A DNA stretch of 53,150 nucleotides, taken from positions 1 to 53,150 of IMG/VR virus record IMGVR_UViG_3300035698_013333; one strand, written 5' to 3'. The DNA is from a virus. Position numbers and translations under genes: made by a program. Shown here piece after piece: positions 49,689 to 53,150 of this stretch (position 1 is its first letter; each line of letters starts with the position of its first letter). The notes below the pieces were generated by a model. It was not told the DNA's origin and searched no databases. It saw only the letters and a program-made list of their open reading frames with translations.

Positions 49689-49883
49689 CTACCATTCTCC
49701 CTTTCGGAAGTTATCTTTGGGAATCAGCATCATTATATATTCCTGTCCGTCTGATTTATCCGTAACCTCAACATAAAGTCCGTTATATCGGAAGGCATTT
49801 CTTCCTATCTGTATATCGGGACATTTATCTCTTATCAGAGCCATCAATTCATAAGTATGTGTCGCCTTGATTTCTTTAGGCAT
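49689..49883 (-). CDS. Hypothetical protein
   Basis: A 64-aa protein from MPKEIKATHTYELMALI with AAGGAG nine bases upstream; another ATG lies three codons earlier. Beta-rich middle (YVEVTDKSDGQEYIMML). Unknown. Confidence 0.5.
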   Translation of the reverse strand: MPKEIKATHTYELMALIRDKCPDIQIGRNAFRYNGLYVEVTDKSDGQEYIMMLIPKDNFRKGEW

Positions 49884-50064
49884 CTTCTCCATCTCCTTTT
49901 TTTATTTCGCAGTTAACATCCTCAATTTTGTACTGGAATTCTATTAACATTCTTTCAATCATTGTGTAACCTTTCCGCACCAACTCTTTTGTTACCATTA
50001 TTTTTTCTTCTGCTGTTAAGTCATCCCAGAATTTATAACCTTCTTTATTCTTTGCCTGCATCAT
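49876..50064 (-). CDS. Hypothetical protein
   Basis: A 62-aa protein with two adjacent ATG codons (MMQAKNKEGYKFWDDLTAEE); AGGTGA lies just upstream. Helical, with AEEKIMVTKELVRKGYTMIE. Overlaps the preceding gene by 20 bp. Confidence 0.5.
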   Translation of the reverse strand: MMQAKNKEGYKFWDDLTAEEKIMVTKELVRKGYTMIERMLIEFQYKIEDVNCEIKKGDGEDA

Positions 50065-50281
50065 ATTCACCTATAACTTCACCTTTTAAAAATTCTTTTA
50101 TGATATTTACATTCTTTTTCTTTCCAATAAGATTCTGGATTTGGTCATCAACGTCATCTTCTGTTATACTTCCATAGCCAAGTTCTCTAAAATCTTTTGT
50201 CTTTGCTTCTACATATTTTCTTCTATTTACTATTATTTCTTTTCCGTGTACGAATATTATTAAATCTTTATCTTTTGCCAT
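50045..50281 (-). CDS. Hypothetical protein
   Basis: A 78-aa protein: short beta part (LIIFVHGKEIIVNRRKYVEA) then a charged helix. Overlaps the metalloprotein gene by 22 bp. Unknown. Confidence 0.52.
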   Translation of the reverse strand: MAKDKDLIIFVHGKEIIVNRRKYVEAKTKDFRELGYGSITEDDVDDQIQNLIGKKKNVNIIKEFLKGEVIGEYDAGKE

Positions 50282-50856
50282 TCCCTAAACTCCTTTAGTA
50301 AATTTATCCCGAATCCATTAGCTTGGTTCTGAGTGTTCCGTCCAGCAACTTGTTTTGTCTTTCTCAAAAAGTGGAACATCTCATGCCCGTGTAACCATAT
50401 TATTAGCTCATATCTGCTTTCAAATTTTATTCTCTCTTCGTCATCTCTTTTAAGTTCGTAAACCTCATAATATCCTGTATAAGCTCTTCCACTTGAATTC
50501 ACTTCAAGTCCTTTTAATCTCCATTTATAAATCTTTCCATTATATCTTTTATTAATCGTTTGAGTCGGTGTCATCGGTCTGCGAAAAATCTGTATTTCAA
50601 TTTCATCTGTCTTTTCTTCGTGCCATCCGGTAGTATATGGTTTTGATTCACCTCTATCTTCTTTCTCACAAATCCAATTTATTATCGTGTAATATTTTCT
50701 GTGATTTTTCCTGTACGGATATCTACATACTCCGTGAGTCTGTTTTGCTTTTCTAAAATCTACGGATTCCAGTTTTGAAACATCCCATTGCTTCATCCAT
50801 TCTGTTATAAATTCCTGAACCTGTTCACCAACCTCTGTTTTAAAATTTAAGTCCAT
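50260..50856 (-). CDS. HExxH-containing putative metalloprotein
   Basis: A 198-aa protein with LHGHEMFHFLRKTKQ, where HEMFH (158-162) is an HExxH zinc site; a third ligand may lie in the following GRNTQNQANGFG. The N-terminal 130 residues are beta-rich and Trp-rich. It resembles SprT-like or ArdC-type metalloproteins in motif placement. A peptidase or antirestriction role is possible, not shown. Confidence 0.5.
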   Translation of the reverse strand: MDLNFKTEVGEQVQEFITEWMKQWDVSKLESVDFRKAKQTHGVCRYPYRKNHRKYYTIINWICEKEDRGESKPYTTGWHEEKTDEIEIQIFRRPMTPTQTINKRYNGKIYKWRLKGLEVNSSGRAYTGYYEVYELKRDDEERIKFESRYELIIWLHGHEMFHFLRKTKQVAGRNTQNQANGFGINLLKEFREWQKIKI

Positions 50857-51028
50857 TATTTATCCTCACGTTATCAAGTTCACCGTTTATAAATTCATAA
50901 GTCGCACCTTCAATTTCCCATTTTTTCATTTTAGAGTTTTTCGCGATTCTTGTAGCTATTTTTAATTCTCTTTCATTCAGTTCATTATATTGTTTATAGC
51001 TTTTATAATTTTTTCCTATCTCCATCAT
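50840..51028 (-). CDS. Hypothetical protein
   Basis: A 62-aa charged protein (MMEIGKNYKSYKQYNELNER) ending in a beta-type segment. The start touches the previous gene's stop. Unknown. Confidence 0.48.
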   Translation of the reverse strand: MMEIGKNYKSYKQYNELNERELKIATRIAKNSKMKKWEIEGATYEFINGELDNVRINNGLKF

Positions 51029-51228
51029 TATACATTCACCGATTCGTTATTCGTCCAATCCCATACCATATAAACTTCTTCATCCATCCATTCGTCTATC
51101 CAATCTATCGTTTCATCAAGTGTCATTTTTTCTGTTTCGTATTTTTCTCCGTTATTTTTTATTATTTTTACTGTGTATCTTTTTTCTTTTAAATCTATTT
51201 CATCTCTTTTTACTTTTCCACTCATCAT
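51028..51228 (-). CDS. Hypothetical acidic protein
   Basis: A 66-aa protein with KRYTVKIIKNNGEKYETEKM and a Trp/Asp-rich tail (TIDWIDEWMDEEVYMVWDW). ATGA overlap with the gene upstream. Unknown. Confidence 0.5.
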   Translation of the reverse strand: MMSGKVKRDEIDLKEKRYTVKIIKNNGEKYETEKMTLDETIDWIDEWMDEEVYMVWDWTNNESVNV

Positions 51229-51425
51229 GTTGTCACCTCTTCCTTCGTGGCATCTTTTATAACTTGTGTAGAATATTTACGTCTTATTCTTCCCATCGGG
51301 AATCTCTGTATATCTTTTTTAACCTTCTTTAAAAATCCTTCGTATTCTGCTTCTTCATCCATCCTGTCAAACATTTTGTATTTCATCCGGTTCACTTTGT
51401 CTATGTCGTATCCTCTTCGTCCCAT
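51225..51425 (-). CDS. Hypothetical basic protein
   Basis: A 66-aa protein (MGRRGYDIDKVNRMKYKMFD), basic and helical. First gene after the promoter at 51467-51495 and an AAAGGAGATGACTG site. Unknown. Confidence 0.52.
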   Translation of the reverse strand: MGRRGYDIDKVNRMKYKMFDRMDEEAEYEGFLKKVKKDIQRFPMGRIRRKYSTQVIKDATKEEVTT

Positions 51426-51466
51426 CAGTCATCTCCTTTTTTGTCCTTTTTCTTATTCCTATATAT

Positions 51467-51495
51467 AATATAACATATTATAATAGAGAAGTCAA
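51467..51495 (-). promoter_or_regulatory. Sigma70-like promoter
   Basis: TTGACT (51490-51495), 17-bp spacer, TATATT (51467-51472), extended TG, overlapped by the palindrome TATAATAT-AAC-ATATTATA. It lies in a 162-bp gap that also holds a direct repeat TTGTTATAA twice near 51576-51593. Drives the 51425-49230 small-gene operon. Confidence 0.7.
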
Positions 51496-51587
51496 GAGAT
51501 AACTAAGAAAATCGTAGGATATAACTGTCTATAATTAGGACATTTATAAAATTGTTTAAATAAATCGTAAATATTTGTTATAATTTG

Positions 51588-51932
51588 TTATAAATCTATA
51601 CCTTTTTCAAGAGAATCCTCTAAGGCTTTTTGCATCTTCTTAGCATTTATGGCCAGTTCTTTTATCGCAGGGTCCTTGCTAGTATCAATTATAAAATCCA
51701 TTGATTCATCCATTAATCTCATTCCTATTTTCCGAACCGTTTCTACAAGTGAGGGAATGTGCATCGGATTTATTTTCATAGCTACATCGGATGAGCCGTT
51801 TTCAAATCCAATTACTATCGAGGATTCCATATCCATATATTTTGAACCATCAACTTTAAATCTCTTTTTTACATCTTCTGAAAATTCAGGCATCTTTTCT
51901 TTGTTAAATAAAATTCTTTTATCTCTTTCCAT
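51588..51932 (-). CDS. Hypothetical protein
   Basis: A 114-aa protein with KYMDMESSIVIGFENGSSDV and INPMHIPSLVETVRKIGMRL, alpha/beta type. Last gene of its operon before the gap with the promoter. Unknown. Confidence 0.58.
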   Translation of the reverse strand: MERDKRILFNKEKMPEFSEDVKKRFKVDGSKYMDMESSIVIGFENGSSDVAMKINPMHIPSLVETVRKIGMRLMDESMDFIIDTSKDPAIKELAINAKKMQKALEDSLEKGIDL

Positions 51933-51935
51933 TTT

Positions 51936-52115
51936 TTATTCTCTCCCTTTAAAATATTCTTCTTCCCACATTTCAAGTTCATCTCGTTCTGATATTTCAT
52001 AACTGGCAACTTCACTAACAAGTTTCATTTGCCAATCAACTGTAAATTTATCTTCGGTATTTAATTTAGAATAGGGTGTCGTTGTTCCGTCTTTGTTTAA
52101 AACTTTTATCTTCAT
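51936..52115 (-). CDS. Small acidic protein
   Basis: A 59-aa protein (MKIKVLNKDGTTTPYSKLNT) with an acidic C-terminus. The next gene starts three bases after its stop and the upstream gene ends two bases before it, so the fit is tight on both sides. Unknown. Confidence 0.55.
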   Translation of the reverse strand: MKIKVLNKDGTTTPYSKLNTEDKFTVDWQMKLVSEVASYEISERDELEMWEEEYFKGRE

Positions 52116-52116
52116 A

Positions 52117-52344
52117 TTAATCCATAACCCTTAAAGTAAATTCAGGAGAATTAATATGCTTATTCCATTCTTTCATTTTAACAATCTCCCAATCGACCTT
52201 CCGTTTGAATTCTTTTTTCTTTCCGATTATACTTTCTCCAAGTTCTTTCTCTTCTTTTTTGTATGCAGCTTTCAGCGCGTGAAACACCATCCTTTCTAAT
52301 TCTATTTTCTTTTTGTTTTGAATTATTCTATGTAACCTTATCAT
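52117..52344 (-). CDS. Hypothetical basic helical protein
   Basis: A 75-aa protein rich in Lys and Glu (IQNKKKIELERMVFHALKAA), helical; ends in EFTLRVMD. Sits between the clamp-like gene and the acidic gene. Unknown. Confidence 0.52.
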   Translation of the reverse strand: MIRLHRIIQNKKKIELERMVFHALKAAYKKEEKELGESIIGKKKEFKRKVDWEIVKMKEWNKHINSPEFTLRVMD

Positions 52345-52356
52345 TTTCCCTCTTTT

Positions 52357-52863
52357 TTAATTAGGTTTAAAAGGCATTATTATAGCTTCAATATTATTAC
52401 CGGCTTTGAACCAGACCGCTGTATTATCTTTTCCCATTAAAGCCTCTCGCCATACAAAATGTATGTCTCTAAAAGCATCTGAAACATATTTATATTGCAA
52501 GTACCTACCAAATTCTTTAACGACATCTCCGATTATAACTTCAACTAAACTTATATTCACCCTGACTTCAAATTTCTTTTTAATCTCTTTTGGAAATACA
52601 GTTTTATAATTCGGGTAAGCAAAATCATCATTTACTTTTTCCAGAATTAATTCTTTCTTGTTGGATTTTATTACTTCGTAAAATCCTTTGGCAAGTTCGC
52701 AGTCACCGTGCACCAGATGTAATCTTCGTCCATCCGTAGCTACAGTATTTTCATCATCGACATAAATCCAATTTAATACTTCTCGAACCTTGTCTTTTGA
52801 TAGCGCTCTAGCCACCCATGATACATCATCGAATCTTCCTGAACCTTTCACCAACCGAATCAT
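52357..52863 (-). CDS. Sliding-clamp-like protein (short DnaN-type domain)
   Basis: A 168-aa protein whose start WVARALSKDKVREVLN and VATDGRRLHLV copy the ATDGHRLA segment of a beta-clamp domain; YPNYKTVFP resembles the inter-domain Pro-type loop. It is less than half the length of DnaN, so it may form a reduced clamp, an interaction module or a derived regulator. It would fit the C-family polymerase. Call rests on this motif and on layout only. Confidence 0.48.
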   Translation of the reverse strand: MIRLVKGSGRFDDVSWVARALSKDKVREVLNWIYVDDENTVATDGRRLHLVHGDCELAKGFYEVIKSNKKELILEKVNDDFAYPNYKTVFPKEIKKKFEVRVNISLVEVIIGDVVKEFGRYLQYKYVSDAFRDIHFVWREALMGKDNTAVWFKAGNNIEAIIMPFKPN

Positions 52864-52883
52864 CTCAGCCTCCTTTATGTAGG

Positions 52884-53087
52884 TTATAATTTTCTTTCTG
52901 TGGCTACTTCATCTAAAAGACTAAAACGTCTTTTTTCCATTTTATCTGCATTATCTTCCGTTGAAAGTAAGAAAGATTTTTCATATGCTGTTTTAAAACA
53001 ATTAACAGGTAAGTTATGTGCCATTTTTTTAAACTCTTTTTCAGTCACACCAAATTTAGATGTAAATAATTTATCAGATTGATTCAC
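52884..53087 (-). CDS. Hypothetical protein
   Basis: A 67-aa protein from GTG with AGGAGG six bases upstream. Polar N-terminus (TSKFGVTEKEFKKMAHNLP), charged C-terminus. Unknown. Confidence 0.5.
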   Translation of the reverse strand: MNQSDKLFTSKFGVTEKEFKKMAHNLPVNCFKTAYEKSFLLSTEDNADKMEKRRFSLLDEVATERKL

Positions 53088-53089
53088 TC

Positions 53090-53150
53090 TCAGCCTCCTT
53101 TTCTTTCACCAAAACTTTTCATCCAGTAACAGAGTATAATTTTGGCATCT
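53090..53150 (-). CDS. C-terminal fragment of an upstream gene
   Basis: The last 19 or so codons of an open frame that ends FGERKGG before TGA, whose stop lies just before the next GTG. It continues beyond the window edge. Too short to name. Confidence 0.35.
   Translation of the reverse strand, partial: DAKIILCYWMKSFGERKGG

Noticed and set aside
1-53150. Prophage with attachment sites, integrase or repressor
   Set aside because: No integrase, excisionase, CI-like repressor or host flanking genes are seen; the RNA island has no duplicated tRNA end.

Overview
The window is part of the genome of a tailed double-stranded DNA bacteriophage (Caudoviricetes). It carries a large terminase, HK97-type portal, MuF head-morphogenesis protein, S78/XkdF-like prohead protease and HK97-fold capsid protein. 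Upstream in transcription lies a largely self-sufficient replication module. Every gene I can support lies on the minus strand, packed head to tail with ATGA, TAATG or short overlaps, so transcription runs from base 53150 towards base 1. The DNA is AT-rich, start sites have strong AGGAGG-type ribosome-binding sites, and TGA is a normal stop. I see no integrase, repressor or other lysogeny module, but the window is a fragment. A phage-encoded outer-membrane beta-barrel with a signal peptide and C-terminal Phe suggests a host with an outer membrane; the host cannot be named more closely.

In transcription order: (1) 53150-48900 holds many small early-type unknown genes, a short sliding-clamp-like protein, an HEMFH metalloprotein and a ribbon-helix-helix (RHH) regulator, with sigma70-like promoters. 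(2) 48926-43196 is the replication core: a SNF2/HARP-type helicase, an intergenic region with five GTATAC sites around a very AT-rich stretch (candidate origin), an initiator-position protein, a DnaC-like loader, a DnaB-like helicase and a DnaG-like primase. (3) 43200-33700 carries small Cys-rich proteins, a sigma factor, a DnaE-type polymerase, an HTH protein and a candidate ssDNA-binding protein. (4) 33680-30660 encodes an SbcCD/Rad50-Mre11 machine whose ATPase is split over separate genes. (5) 30640-24800 holds the outer-membrane protein, small membrane and zinc-binding proteins, an HNH protein overlapping a RusA resolvase, and a YkgJ-type Cys protein.

(6) 24796-24200 is an RNA island: two genes with tRNA-like acceptor, D and T arms but abnormal anticodon regions, a structured RNA-like block and one small gene. 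(7) From a strong promoter at 23965-23994 begins the late region: a radical-SAM protein broken into three frames, a ParB-like protein, small and large terminase, portal, MuF, protease, a 922-aa mosaic scaffold-type protein and the capsid protein. (8) 10585-1 is an accessory block. It has five probable glycosyltransferases and five methyltransferase domains mixed with zinc ribbons, a papain-like peptidase, an NlpC/P60-like hydrolase, a lipoprotein, a BppU-like baseplate domain, another virion protein with its own promoter and terminator, an HNH endonuclease, and an RHH gene whose promoter contains a perfect palindrome.

The parts that most reward a second look are the tRNA-like RNAs with altered anticodon arms, the split SbcC, the disrupted radical-SAM gene, the glycan/peptidase block beside virion genes, the GTATAC cluster, the mosaic protein between protease and capsid, and recurring promoter motifs next to a phage sigma factor.
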